From: Anthropogastromicrobium aceti
Lineage (GTDB): Bacteria; Bacillota; Clostridia; Lachnospirales; Lachnospiraceae
Length of the DNA: 64,000 nt
NCBI RefSeq assembly: GCF_025567095.1
Contig: NZ_JAOQJH010000015.1
Strand: one strand, 5' to 3'
Position 1 is the first letter of the stretch. Each line of letters begins with the position of its first letter. Below the pieces are notes generated by a model. The model was not told where the DNA came from, searched no databases, and saw only the letters and a program-made list of their open reading frames with translations. Shown one piece after another: positions 53,798-62,496 of the stretch. A program made the translations under genes and the position numbers.

Positions 53798-54118
53798 ATG
53801 AATGCTCAGTTTAAAAAAGGAGCGCTTGAGTTGTGCGTGCTGTCGCAGCTGGCGCTTCGTGACCAGTACGGCTATGAGCTTACTGAAAATATTTCAAAGG
53901 AGATGAAGCTGGCGGCAGGTACGCTGTATTTGATCTTAAAGAGGTTGAGGGATGAGGAATATGTGGAGACATATCTTGTCGAGGCAGGGGAAGGACCAGC
54001 TAGAAAGTATTATCACCTCACGGTGAAGGGCTGGGCCTATCAGGAACAGTTAAAGAAAGAATGGTTTGATTTCACGGCAGCAGTTGAGCGGCTGATAGTG
54101 AGCAAAGAAAGCAAGTGA
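53798..54118 (+). CDS. PadR-family transcription repressor
   Basis: A 106-residue winged-helix protein: FKKGALELCVLSQLALRDQYGYELTE, then GTLYLILKRLRDEEYVETYL and RKYYHLTVKGWAYQEQL, the PadR hallmark. The family represses its own operon until a ligand, often an envelope stress signal or antibiotic, binds. ATG 53798 has GGAGG 7 bases upstream. It is followed after 60 bases by a DUF1700/DUF4097 gene, a standard pairing in Firmicutes. Confidence 0.9.
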   Translation: MNAQFKKGALELCVLSQLALRDQYGYELTENISKEMKLAAGTLYLILKRLRDEEYVETYLVEAGEGPARKYYHLTVKGWAYQEQLKKEWFDFTAAVERLIVSKESK

Positions 54119-54178
54119 ATAAAAAATAGCAGCCGAGTTAATATACGATGCTGAGTATGAAGAAAGGTGGAAAATATT

Positions 54179-55348
54179 ATGAAAAAGGACGAATTTTTTG
54201 CACAGCTGCGCACTGCATTTGCAGGGATGGATGAGGAATTGTTGACGGATATTCTCGGTGATTACGAGAATCATTTTAAGGAAGGTATTGAAAACGGAAA
54301 GAGTGAAGAGGAGATTTGTGAAGAACTTGGAAATGTCGAGGAAATCCGTCAGGCATTCTTAGATGAAAATCCGGCTGCTATGACAATAAATGTCAATTCA
54401 AATTCGGACGCAGTGGGTAATTCTGATATTTATAACCGTTTTTATCCAGGCATTCAGCGTGTCAATGCTCAGCTCACAGATGCCGATATTGAAATCAAAA
54501 AGAGCAATACAAATGAGGTAGAGCTGTCTGTAACTGGTGGGCTTGCAGATGATATGGAGGCATTAAAAGAGACGCTTCGTGTCAGTGCGTCTGTTGGAAC
54601 CCTTTCGATTCAGCAGGAAAAGAAAGCAGGGATAAGTGTTTCTTATGCTGCCTCACGCTTATTTGGCCTTAAGGTGGGGAAATATTCAGCAGGAATTGCT
54701 ATTCATATTGCAGTGCCAGAGCAGTTTGAAAAAATTAAGGTAAAGAATATAAGTGGCGATATCGTCGTAAATGATATATCTAGTGAACGTTTTCTAGTAG
54801 AAGCAGTGAGTGGTGATATTTCTGTGGATCAACTTAATACAAAGCAGTGTGAACTTAATTCAAAGAGCGGTGATATCAAAACAAATAACAGCAGCGCAAA
54901 GACTTTATTGATTCATACTGGAAGCGGTGACGTAGGAGTGGAAGATTGTCAGGCAGATGAACTTTTTGCATCAAGCATCAGCGGCGATGTGAATGTGATC
55001 GCATGCAAGGCAGATAAGATGGATGTTGTGAGTATAAGCGGAGACATAAAGGCCGAATTTGATAAGAGCGCGCAGTGCAGAGCAAAGAGTACCAGTGGTG
55101 ATTGTAAAGTGACGATTGGAAATCAGGTAGATGCTGTAGTTTCCAGTACCAGCGGTGATGTAAACGTTCGCTACATTGGAGAAATTGGACTCGAAATGGT
55201 GCTTTCCAGTACGAGTGGTGATGTTTCTGCTGTCTGCGGAGGAATTAACAGTAAGGGAAAGAAAAAAGTGCAGGAGCGCTTTGGTGAGCCTGACAGTAAG
55301 TTAAAGGCGTCTACCATATCTGGTGATATCAAGGTACGCGATTGTTAA
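54179..55348 (+). CDS. DUF1700-DUF4097 protein, PadR partner
   Basis: A 389-residue protein. Residues 1-60 form a helical DUF1700/HAAS domain (FFAQLRTAFAGMDEELLTDIL, then EICEELGNVEEIRQAFL). The rest is a DUF4097 beta-solenoid in which SGD[IVC] recurs about every 20 residues, ten times in all. No membrane helix is visible between the two parts, although many relatives have one. The pair is thought to sense envelope or intracellular stress; the molecular function is unknown. ATG 54179 with AAAGGTGG upstream. Confidence 0.85.
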   Translation: MKKDEFFAQLRTAFAGMDEELLTDILGDYENHFKEGIENGKSEEEICEELGNVEEIRQAFLDENPAAMTINVNSNSDAVGNSDIYNRFYPGIQRVNAQLTDADIEIKKSNTNEVELSVTGGLADDMEALKETLRVSASVGTLSIQQEKKAGISVSYAASRLFGLKVGKYSAGIAIHIAVPEQFEKIKVKNISGDIVVNDISSERFLVEAVSGDISVDQLNTKQCELNSKSGDIKTNNSSAKTLLIHTGSGDVGVEDCQADELFASSISGDVNVIACKADKMDVVSISGDIKAEFDKSAQCRAKSTSGDCKVTIGNQVDAVVSSTSGDVNVRYIGEIGLEMVLSSTSGDVSAVCGGINSKGKKKVQERFGEPDSKLKASTISGDIKVRDC

Positions 55349-55446
55349 GTTATCGTTCACGGGATATTTTTTCGCCGCTAATTTAAGTATTGAATATGAA
55401 CTGTAGTGATTCAACTACTACTTGATTTTTGACAAAAACACCTGCA

Positions 55447-55475
55447 TTGAATTCAAGTATTGCGTAAGCTATAAT
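55447..55475 (+). promoter_or_regulatory. Candidate promoter of the XRE-ABC exporter pair
   Basis: TTGAAT (55447-55452), 17 bases, TATAAT (55470-55475), 50 bases before the XRE start. The -35 box lies in the palindrome TTGAATTCAA, a possible autoregulatory site. Confidence 0.55.
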
Positions 55476-55525
55476 ACAACCATCCGTTGAGACAAGAAAG
55501 GAAAGACGCAGAGGAGGAGAATAGG

Positions 55526-56635
55526 ATGAGCAACAGCAATGGAGTCCGAAATGGAACTGAGAAGAATCCATATACGAGTAGTCCATATACAAAAATCGGG
55601 GAGCGAATCGGACAGCTTCGCAAGCAGGCAGGCTTAAAACAGGAGGAGCTTGGGCGCGCCGTGGGCGTAACCACGCAGGCAGTATCGCGATGGGAGTGCG
55701 GTGGCGCGCCGGACATCGAGCTTCTTCCGGCGATTGCTGATACGCTTCATGTATAAGTGGATGAGTTGTTTGGAAGAACACCAGTGGCACAGACGGATAT
55801 AAAGGAGCTGTTTGACCGCACCTTGTATAGCTATCCGAAAAAAGACCGCATGAAGGCGGCGTGTGATCTGATGTGGAACATCCAAAAGGCGGTGCTTCGG
55901 TGCGAGGATTCAAATATAGACAGCGTTGCTGTGTCCAATATTCTTGATGCGGCAACTCAAAAGAACCAGAGAAAAACGACACAAAGTCAAGATGTGCAAA
56001 GCCAAAATAATGAGCATGACGAGCACAATGAGCATAAAAAGAAGGCATACAGCACAACAGAGGACTCGGATGCTAGTATTTCCACCAGTGGCCTTTATAT
56101 TGAGACGGACAGCGGCTATATGAGCTATGGTTTTAACAACCTCGACTACATATTTTTGCTCTCACAGCCAGAGAACGGGTTTGAGTCGGTAATCAAGGAT
56201 GCCGATTCGCTGCGCAGACTGTTTTTCTTACTCGTTAAGCCATATTGTCTGGAGGTCGTTGCGGCGTTGTATGCGAAAAAGCCAAACGAAAATGTCACAG
56301 GGCGTCTCTTAGCAAAGGAATTAAATGCCCCAGAGCCAGAAGTCATTGCTGTACTCGATGAGTTGTGCAAGTATCATCTGATTCGTAATCTTGAGATTAC
56401 CGATACAAATGGAAAAATGCACATTTATTCGTATGAAAACAGTGCCGAGTGGGTGGCATTTCTCACCTTTGCAAGTATGCTTATGTATACAGAAAATGAG
56501 GCAAGATTGGCAGTCAATATGAGAAAACAATCTGCCTTTTCGGCACCAATTGGAAGCAAAAATCCGTTTGCATCGTGGAATGAGCGCAAGGATGATAATG
56601 AGCGCATTAACTTGTACCAGTCAGGAAACGAATGA
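55526..56635 (+). pseudogene. XRE-type regulator interrupted by an in-frame TAA
   Basis: From ATG 55526 (GGAGGAG upstream) the frame encodes a helix-turn-helix (IGERIGQLRKQAGLKQEELG, then VTTQAVSRWECGGAPDIELL) and reaches ADTLHV. It stops at TAA 55754-55756, then continues without shift as VDELFGRTP, exactly as relatives do (usually with Ser in place of the stop). The remaining 292 codons, with a low-complexity linker and a winged-helix-like domain (LRRLFFLLVKPYCLEVVAAL, EPEVIAVLDELCKYHLIRNL), are open. A GTG directly follows the TAA and could restart translation. Either a recent nonsense mutation (TCA to TAA needs one base), readthrough, or two separate products. It precedes an ABC exporter it may control. 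Confidence 0.75.
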
Positions 56636-56707
56636 AAAAAATGAATAGTTCAAAAGCAAATGGCAGAAATTGAATTGTCAAAAATCAGGTAGTGGGAGAA
56701 AAATAAA

Positions 56708-58429
56708 ATGAAAACAAAGCAAAACAAAAAGAAAAACAGGGAATTTATACACCAATTATACTATAAAAATAGAATAAATTTCATCGTAACCATCATCTTA
56801 ACGATTGCTATGAGCTCACTAAATCTGATGATCTCATGGCTGATTCAGCAGATCATGGACTGCACAGCAAATCAGGATATGCAGGCCCTTGTGCGCAGTG
56901 CATGGATTGTCATTATTGTCGTTGTTATTTACACAATAGCCAATGTAATGTATAGAGCAGTATATCCAAGATTTTTACAACGAGCCATGCAGCAGTACCG
57001 CGATTATGCATTTTCGCGGCTGACACAGAAAAGTTTGCGCTCTTTTTCAAAAGAAGGCACCGCACTTTACGTTTCCGCGCTGACAAATGACTGCACCTCA
57101 ATCGAGAACAACTATTTAGCCGCAACTTTCACCCTGATTGAGCTTCTCTTTTGTTTTTTGGGTGCATTGATCATGATGCTTTATTATAGTCCGGTGATGT
57201 TAGTTCTTGCAGTTGCTTTGTCATTTCTGCCGGTGGCCGTCTCCATGACGGCAGGAAATCGCCTGACAGAGCAGGAAAAGGAAATTTCTAAAAAAAATGA
57301 GCGTTTTGTTTCAATTGTGAATGAGCTTCTGTCAGGCTTTCCAGTCATCAAAAGCTTTCGTGCAGAGACACAGGCAAGTCGTTTATTTTCACAGCGAAAT
57401 GAGCAGGCAGAGGAGGCAAAGAAAAATAAGCGCCGTACCGAGCAACTGATATCACTTCTGGCAAATGATGCGGGAATCATTGCCCAGATGGGAATTTTTC
57501 TGGCAGGTGCATGGCTTGCAATTAGCGGCAAAGGAGTAACAGCTGGTGTTGTAATCGTATTTGTCCAGCTGATGAATTATATTTTAAATCCAATTAGTCA
57601 GGTTCCGCTTCTGTGGTCAAACAGAAAGGCTGCGATTGCACTGATGGAGAAATTGTCAGATGCATTATCGGAGAACGTGCGCGAAGAAGGAAGAGAAAAG
57701 CTTAATGGTTTTTCAGAAAAGATCGAAGTGAAGGATCTGACGTATGGATATGAGCCAGAGAGTCCTGTGTTAAAAGATCTGGATGTTCAGTTTGACGCAG
57801 GAAAGAGCTATGCAATTGTAGGAGGATCAGGAAGCGGAAAATCGACGCTTTTGAATCTTCTGATGGGAAGCAGCAGTAACTATCAGGGCGAGATTTGCAT
57901 AGATGGTGTTTCAATTAAAAATATTGAAAGCGAATCGCTCTATCAGCTGATGACATCAGTGCAGCAAAATGTCTTTGTTTTTAATGATACCATAAGAAAC
58001 AATGTCACTATGTTTCATGAATTTCCAGATAAAGAAGTCACATTAGCATTGGAGCGCTCCGGCTTGTCGGAGTTTATCGAAAAACGCGGTGAAGAATTTG
58101 TCTGCGGCGAAAATGGCGCGAATCTGTCAGGCGGTGAGCGTCAGCGAATCAGCATTGCAAGAGCGCTTCTTAGAAAATCACCAATACTTCTGGTTGACGA
58201 GGCAACTGCCGCACTTGATGCCGCCACTGCAAGAGCAGTCAGCTTTTCTATACTGAATCTGGTTGGAATGACAAGAATCGTCGTAACGCATCGCCTAGAG
58301 GAAGCGATTCTTCGCCGCTATGATAAAATCCTTGTCATGAAGAATGGAACAATCTGCGAGCAGGGAAATTTCGATACGCTTATGCAGCAAAAAGGACAAT
58401 TTTATTCCCTGTTTCAGATTGCGCACTGA
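56708..58429 (+). CDS. ABC exporter, fused membrane and ATPase domains
   Basis: A 573-residue half-transporter. Six membrane helices (for example FIVTIILTIAMSSLNLMISW and LIELLFCFLGALIMMLYY) are followed by an ATPase with Walker A VGGSGSGKSTLLNLLMG, signature NLSGGERQRISIARALL, Walker B PILLVDEATAALD and the H-loop VVTHRLEEA. It works as a dimer to export a lipid, peptide or drug; the substrate is unknown. No second half-transporter is adjacent, so a homodimer is likely. It lies 70 bases after the XRE-type regulator gene. Confidence 0.9.
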   Translation: MKTKQNKKKNREFIHQLYYKNRINFIVTIILTIAMSSLNLMISWLIQQIMDCTANQDMQALVRSAWIVIIVVVIYTIANVMYRAVYPRFLQRAMQQYRDYAFSRLTQKSLRSFSKEGTALYVSALTNDCTSIENNYLAATFTLIELLFCFLGALIMMLYYSPVMLVLAVALSFLPVAVSMTAGNRLTEQEKEISKKNERFVSIVNELLSGFPVIKSFRAETQASRLFSQRNEQAEEAKKNKRRTEQLISLLANDAGIIAQMGIFLAGAWLAISGKGVTAGVVIVFVQLMNYILNPISQVPLLWSNRKAAIALMEKLSDALSENVREEGREKLNGFSEKIEVKDLTYGYEPESPVLKDLDVQFDAGKSYAIVGGSGSGKSTLLNLLMGSSSNYQGEICIDGVSIKNIESESLYQLMTSVQQNVFVFNDTIRNNVTMFHEFPDKEVTLALERSGLSEFIEKRGEEFVCGENGANLSGGERQRISIARALLRKSPILLVDEATAALDAATARAVSFSILNLVGMTRIVVTHRLEEAILRRYDKILVMKNGTICEQGNFDTLMQQKGQFYSLFQIAH

Positions 58430-58439
58430 AGATAAATAA

Positions 58440-58645
58440 CTCTTGGTGTTACTGTTCATGGATAAGCCAATATTTACAGCAAAGCCCGAAGGTGAATGGA
58501 TTTCACGAGCCGGACACTTGGAGCAGGTCTTTCAAAGTAATGTATGATAAGAAAGAACATAAAAGGAACCTGCGGAGTTTGGTCCGGCGACGAAACCATT
58601 ACACCGCAGGGCTTTCGTAGCATGACGCATGAACTGTAACCTCTT
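58440..58645 (+). ncRNA. Candidate structured non-coding RNA
   Basis: There is no coding frame, but the region is visibly more GC-rich than other intergenic DNA here and is rich in pairings. GTTACTGTTCATG (58448-58460) pairs with CATGAACTGTAAC (58628-58640) with one mismatch and would close the molecule. GTGAATGGATTTCAC (near 58491-58505) is a small hairpin. CCTGCGG (58569-58575) pairs with CCGCAGG (58604-58610) around an inner TGGT/ACCA. About 195 nucleotides enclosed by a terminal stem recalls free-standing RNAs such as 6S or the raiA motif, but I cannot assign it to a class. A riboswitch for the next gene is less likely, as about 100 bases separate them. Confidence 0.5.
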
Positions 58646-58747
58646 GGTTAAAATATCAAATTCTCAGTTGCTCTCTTGCAATATCCTCCCAAATGGAATA
58701 TTATAAAATTAGCGAAATTACGAGCAAAGAAGGGAGAACAAAGAGGC

Positions 58748-59263
58748 ATGGAAGTTCTTGTAGTTGTAGATATGCAAAACGATTTTATTGATGGGTCACT
58801 TGGCACTAAGGAGGCTGTTTCAATAGTGCCGAAGGTGGCAGATAAGATTAAGAACTTTAAAGGATTGATTCTTGCAACAAGAGATACACATGAAGAAAAT
58901 TACTTAAGTACACAGGAAGGAACTAATCTTCCAGTGCAGCATTGCATCCGCGATACGAGAGGATGGGAGCTGAATGACGAGATCGCGTCACTGATTGATG
59001 GAAATCCGATTGACAAGCCTACATTTGGAAGTGTGGAACTCGGAAAACGTCTTGTGGCACTTAATGAGCAGATGGGAATTGACAAGATCACATTTGTGGG
59101 ACTTTGTACTGATATATGCGTCATTTCTAATGCAATTCTGGTAAAGGCATTTTTGCCGGAGGTTCCGATTGAGGTAGATGCATCATGCTGCGCAGGTGTG
59201 ACACCAGAGAGCCATGAGCGTGCGCTTCGGGCAATGGAGAGCTGTCAGATCACAATTATATAG
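58748..59263 (+). CDS. Isochorismatase-like cysteine hydrolase (nicotinamidase type)
   Basis: A 171-residue alpha/beta hydrolase of the isochorismatase superfamily. The catalytic triad is visible: Asp8 in VVVDMQNDFIDG, Lys in IDKPTFGSVEL and Cys in VGLCTDICVISN. The cis-peptide segment precedes the Cys as usual. The pattern fits nicotinamidase (nicotinamide to nicotinate) best, but related amidases look alike. ATG 58748 is chosen, with AGAAGGGAG upstream; residues encoded before it are not part of the family. It sits 15 bases before an esterase gene, probably one operon. Confidence 0.85.
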   Translation: MEVLVVVDMQNDFIDGSLGTKEAVSIVPKVADKIKNFKGLILATRDTHEENYLSTQEGTNLPVQHCIRDTRGWELNDEIASLIDGNPIDKPTFGSVELGKRLVALNEQMGIDKITFVGLCTDICVISNAILVKAFLPEVPIEVDASCCAGVTPESHERALRAMESCQITII

Positions 59264-59278
59264 TGGGAGGTATCCGAA

Positions 59279-60835
59279 ATGGAGAAAGAATTTGTATTTA
59301 AAAAAGGAAGTGTTGTCGTAGAGACAAATAAGGGAAAGGTACGTGGCTATGCCTACAATGGAGTGTCTGTGTTTAAGGGTATTCCGTATGCAAAGGCGAA
59401 GCGTTTCCATGCACCAGAGCCGCTTGAAGCATGGGAAGGTGAGCTTGATGCGACAAGCTTTGGCTATGTGTGTCCGCTTCTTGATATGCCAAAGCCAGCA
59501 GGTGAGGTGTTTGTACCGCATCGCTACTGGGTTATGGATGAGGATTGTTTGAATCTGAATATATGGACACCATCATGTGATGAAAAGAAGCGTCCTGTTC
59601 TAGTATGGTTTCACGGCGGCGGCTTTGAAGCTGGTTCTTCAATTGAGCACATTGCGTATGAGGGTGAAAACATGAGCAGAAGAGGTGATGCAGTTGTTGT
59701 ATCAATCAATCACCGCTTAAATGTGCTTGGATATTTTGATTTGTCTGCATTTGGATCAGAGTATGCCAATTCAGGAAATGCCGGAATGGATGATATCATT
59801 GCGTCACTAAAATGGATGCAGGAAAATATTGAGAAATTTGGCGGAGATCCAAAGAACGTCACAGTATTTGGTCAGTCAGGCGGCGGCGCAAAGGTGACAA
59901 CGCTTCTTCAGATGCCGGCAGCAGATGGACTTTTTGCAAAGGGAATTAACATGAGTGGAGTAATCAATGATTTGATGCCAAAACGTGGACAGAGCGGAAA
60001 AGAAATCGCAGAGGCTGTTATGGAAGAGCTTGGCGTAAGCAGTGTGAAAGAACTTGAAAAGGTACCATATGCACAGCTTGCAGCCGCTTATTTAAAGGTG
60101 CGTCCAACATTTCAGGCACAGGGAAAATATAGCGGCGGTGCCCCGATCCCGAATGAATTTTATGTGGGCGATCCAAGCGATGTAGGTTTTCGTAAGGAAA
60201 GCAGTAATGTTGCACTTATGGTTGGAAGTGTATTTGGCGAGTTCTTCACATTTGCACCGATGCCGTTTGACAGAAACCACATGACAAAAGAAGAAGGTGA
60301 AAAGGTCGTTGAAAAGGTAATGGGAGAAAAGGCGGCATCAGAGCTTCTTCCACTCTTTGAAAAAGCATATCCGACACATAATCCTGTCGATCTGACTGTG
60401 CTTGACAGCATTGTTCGTGTACCGCTTCTTGACTATGTAAAAGAGCGCAGCAAAATGAACGCACAGACATATTCATATATGTTTGATCTTGAACTGCCGC
60501 TTGATGGCGGCTGGGTTCCGTGGCATTGTGCAGATATTCCGTATGTCTTTGCAAACACATCATTCACGCCATATACACAGGAAGCAGGCGTTACAGAGCG
60601 CGTCGAGACAGAGATTTTTGACAGTGTGATGTCATTTGCGCGCACAGGTGATCCAAACAACAGCGCAATTCCGAATTGGCCGGCATGCACACCAGATCAT
60701 ATCTATACGCTTGTGACTTCAAAGAATACGCGTGTTGAGTGCAATTATGATGATGAGCTTATGAAGGTTATTCCAAAATATCGTCCTACTGATTTGCGCA
60801 ACCATAGCGAAGAAGAAGGACAGATTCAGCATTGA
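59279..60835 (+). CDS. Type B carboxylesterase
   Basis: A 518-residue alpha/beta hydrolase of the COG2272/esterase-lipase type. Visible are the oxyanion strand VWFHGGGFEAGSS, the N-terminal signature EDCLNLNIWTPS and the nucleophile elbow FGQSGGGAKV with Ser200. An acidic residue and a C-terminal His (VPWHCADIPYVF) complete the triad. Intracellular, since no signal peptide is seen. Typical activities are hydrolysis of aryl or short-chain esters; the natural substrate is unknown. GGGAGG precedes the start. Confidence 0.88.
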   Translation: MEKEFVFKKGSVVVETNKGKVRGYAYNGVSVFKGIPYAKAKRFHAPEPLEAWEGELDATSFGYVCPLLDMPKPAGEVFVPHRYWVMDEDCLNLNIWTPSCDEKKRPVLVWFHGGGFEAGSSIEHIAYEGENMSRRGDAVVVSINHRLNVLGYFDLSAFGSEYANSGNAGMDDIIASLKWMQENIEKFGGDPKNVTVFGQSGGGAKVTTLLQMPAADGLFAKGINMSGVINDLMPKRGQSGKEIAEAVMEELGVSSVKELEKVPYAQLAAAYLKVRPTFQAQGKYSGGAPIPNEFYVGDPSDVGFRKESSNVALMVGSVFGEFFTFAPMPFDRNHMTKEEGEKVVEKVMGEKAASELLPLFEKAYPTHNPVDLTVLDSIVRVPLLDYVKERSKMNAQTYSYMFDLELPLDGGWVPWHCADIPYVFANTSFTPYTQEAGVTERVETEIFDSVMSFARTGDPNNSAIPNWPACTPDHIYTLVTSKNTRVECNYDDELMKVIPKYRPTDLRNHSEEEGQIQH

Positions 60836-60843
60836 TTTAAATA

Positions 60844-60877
60844 GGCAGGCCGTGATGGCCTGCCTTCTATTATTTTT
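60844..60877 (+). terminator. Intrinsic terminator after the carboxylesterase
   Basis: GGCAGGCC-GTGAT-GGCCTGCC followed by TTCTATTATTTTT. It reaches into the 3' end of the convergent Nudix gene. Confidence 0.8.
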
Positions 60878-61934
60878 CCAGCGCATTTTTAAGAATCTGC
60901 AGTTCATCATAGTACAGACAGTATCCTGGTGCATCATTTTTAACATCTTCCATCAGTTGATTTAGGTCAAACCATTTTACTGACTGGATTTCTGACTCCT
61001 GCAGCACAAGATCGTTGATCTGCACAGGTTTTGTGTAGAGATACAGCGTACTAAATTCATGGTTGTGAAATGGTTTTCCATAAAAGATACTGTGGCTGTT
61101 TCCTTCATGTGTGCCAATAGGAATAAGATCGCTAGGTGAAGCCTTGATTCCAAGTTCTTCTGAGAGTTCACGAATCGCAGAATCAAGAACAGAGCTTCCT
61201 GCTGGAACATGACCGGCAGACGAGATATCATAGCAGTCCGGGAAAGAATCTTTGTCGTGGCTTCGCTTTTGGAGAAGCAATTCATAGGCAGGCTTATTTT
61301 GTGAAGTGCCGGCTTGTGTGTCAGAAGCGATTCCATCCTTTGCCTCAACAGGACGCACAATCCACACATGACCAGTTCTGTGCGGTGTATCAAGAAGATG
61401 GCACAAAGAACGCTCCCTTGTCAGTCCTGTCGGTACACCGTTTTCATCTAGGATATCGAAAAGCTCAAGCTTTTTGCCATTTAGATTTGCGTCAATAAGG
61501 CGGTGCTCATTTACCTGATCATAAGTGAGTTTCAATGAAAAGAAAGATGCATCTTCCAGCAACAGCTTAAAAAAGATAAGATCCCCTTCAAACAAATTTA
61601 GCGTCAGCAATTTATCCTTTGGAACCCACTTAAGCTCGCCTTCATTACAGGAGGTCATTTCACCTTCAAAGCCATCAGCCGTATAGAGGCAGACATATTC
61701 GCATATATCGCGGTAAACAAATGTCAGAATACCGCGCATTTTGTAGGAAGTCAGTGTGAGTCCGGTTTCTTCCTTAACTTCGCGCAGCAGACAATCATCA
61801 GGACTTTCATTTTCTTCAAAGTGACCGCCAACACCAATCCACATATCTTTATTAAAATCATGTTCCTTTTTTGTGCGATGCAGCATCAGATAATGATCAT
61901 CGCGCTCTAAATAGCAAAGTGTAGTAAATTCCAT
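60870..61934 (-). CDS. Double-Nudix hydrolase
   Basis: A 354-residue protein with two complete Nudix domains. The first box is GGHFEENESPDDCLLREVKE + ETGL, after CYLERDDHYLMLHRTKKEHD, a start like that of MutT/YtkD-type 8-oxo-dGTPases. The second box is AGHVPAGSSVLDSAIRELSE + ELGI, after RPVEAKDGIASD and YELLLQKRSHDKDSFPDCYD, resembling IDI-like/YfcD-type Nudix proteins. Each half could hydrolyse a different nucleoside diphosphate derivative. Both boxes keep the REXXEE core residues. ATG 61934 has AAAGGAC upstream. A fused pair of this kind is a recurrent but poorly studied arrangement in Clostridia. Confidence 0.85.
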   Translation of the reverse strand: MEFTTLCYLERDDHYLMLHRTKKEHDFNKDMWIGVGGHFEENESPDDCLLREVKEETGLTLTSYKMRGILTFVYRDICEYVCLYTADGFEGEMTSCNEGELKWVPKDKLLTLNLFEGDLIFFKLLLEDASFFSLKLTYDQVNEHRLIDANLNGKKLELFDILDENGVPTGLTRERSLCHLLDTPHRTGHVWIVRPVEAKDGIASDTQAGTSQNKPAYELLLQKRSHDKDSFPDCYDISSAGHVPAGSSVLDSAIRELSEELGIKASPSDLIPIGTHEGNSHSIFYGKPFHNHEFSTLYLYTKPVQINDLVLQESEIQSVKWFDLNQLMEDVKNDAPGYCLYYDELQILKNALEK

Positions 61935-62155
61935 AGCATTTTGTCCTTTCAACCTGTGTTTCGTTTATCGTAGCACAGATCACAAGATACAGCAATAAGG
62001 GTGTCGAAATACGCGATTGAAATTAGTTGAAGATTTTGTCGAAACCTAGTAGGATAAAACTGCACGAAAAGTGCAGAATTGTTGAACGAGGAAACTGCGA
62101 AAGACTAGAAAAGTGAAAGAATACTTTACGCGAATGAATAATGAAGGGAGAAACC
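61935..62155. other. Divergent intergenic region
   Basis: It separates the minus-strand Nudix gene from the small plus-strand gene. It holds a small hairpin CTGCAC-GAAAA-GTGCAG near 62070 and two copies of GTCGAAA. No coding frame and no clear promoter match. Confidence 0.4.
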
Positions 62156-62359
62156 ATGACGCAGGATGAAAAAATATATAAAGAAGCAGCAAAGGCGCTG
62201 ATAGGATATTACTCATGGCATATGGATGAGCTCTTAGAGCTTTATAATGCGATGGGACAAACGCATGAGAAGGATTTATCTAAGCTTCATCTTAAGATAG
62301 AGGGCGATGGCGCATATATCTGGATGGATGGACTTCATACTTATTTCATTAAACTGTAA
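62156..62359 (+). CDS. Small protein of unknown function
   Basis: A 67-residue protein starting MTQDEKIYKEAAKALIGYYS with GAAGGGAG 5 bases or so upstream. It is predicted to be helical for the first 45 residues, then a beta hairpin (LHLKIEGDGAYIWMDGLHTY). There is no membrane segment or Cys. I do not recognise a family. The clear ribosome site and the ordinary amino-acid composition support a real gene. Confidence 0.6.
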   Translation: MTQDEKIYKEAAKALIGYYSWHMDELLELYNAMGQTHEKDLSKLHLKIEGDGAYIWMDGLHTYFIKL

Positions 62360-62377
62360 GATTACGGTAATGGAAAT

Positions 62378-62491
62378 TTCCTCACAGTTGTGGTAGAATA
62401 AAAAAAACAAGCAGATGGGAAGCCAGACTGCATTCATGGAAAATAGTGGCATACAGAAAACTGTTATGCGACATTTCAGAACTGTGAGGAA
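62378..62491 (+). promoter_or_regulatory. 12-base inverted repeat overlapping the ribosome site of the CBS gene
   Basis: TTCCTCACAGTT (62378-62389) and AACTGTGAGGAA (62480-62491) are perfect complements 90 bases apart. The right arm contains the Shine-Dalgarno sequence (GAGGAA) of the gene starting at 62497. Between them lies a hairpin GCATACAG-AAAA-CTGTTATGC. A possible promoter (TGGAAA-17-TAGAAT, -10 near 62394) overlaps the left arm; if that is the true start, the left arm would not be transcribed. Confidence 0.4.
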
Positions 62492-62496
62492 GCAAA

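Noticed and set aside
55757..56635. Downstream XRE part as an independent intact gene
   Set aside because: It starts with GTG directly after the TAA without a separate ribosome site and begins in the middle of a conserved helix-turn-helix-to-linker segment, so a split gene explains it better.
58440..58645. c-di-GMP riboswitch, or a remnant coding fragment
   Set aside because: A few words (GCAAAGCC, AAACCATT) recall c-di-GMP-I aptamers but the order and the tetraloop-receptor elements are missing. A short frame with GEWISRAGHLEQVF is ended by stops on both sides and matches no family I know.
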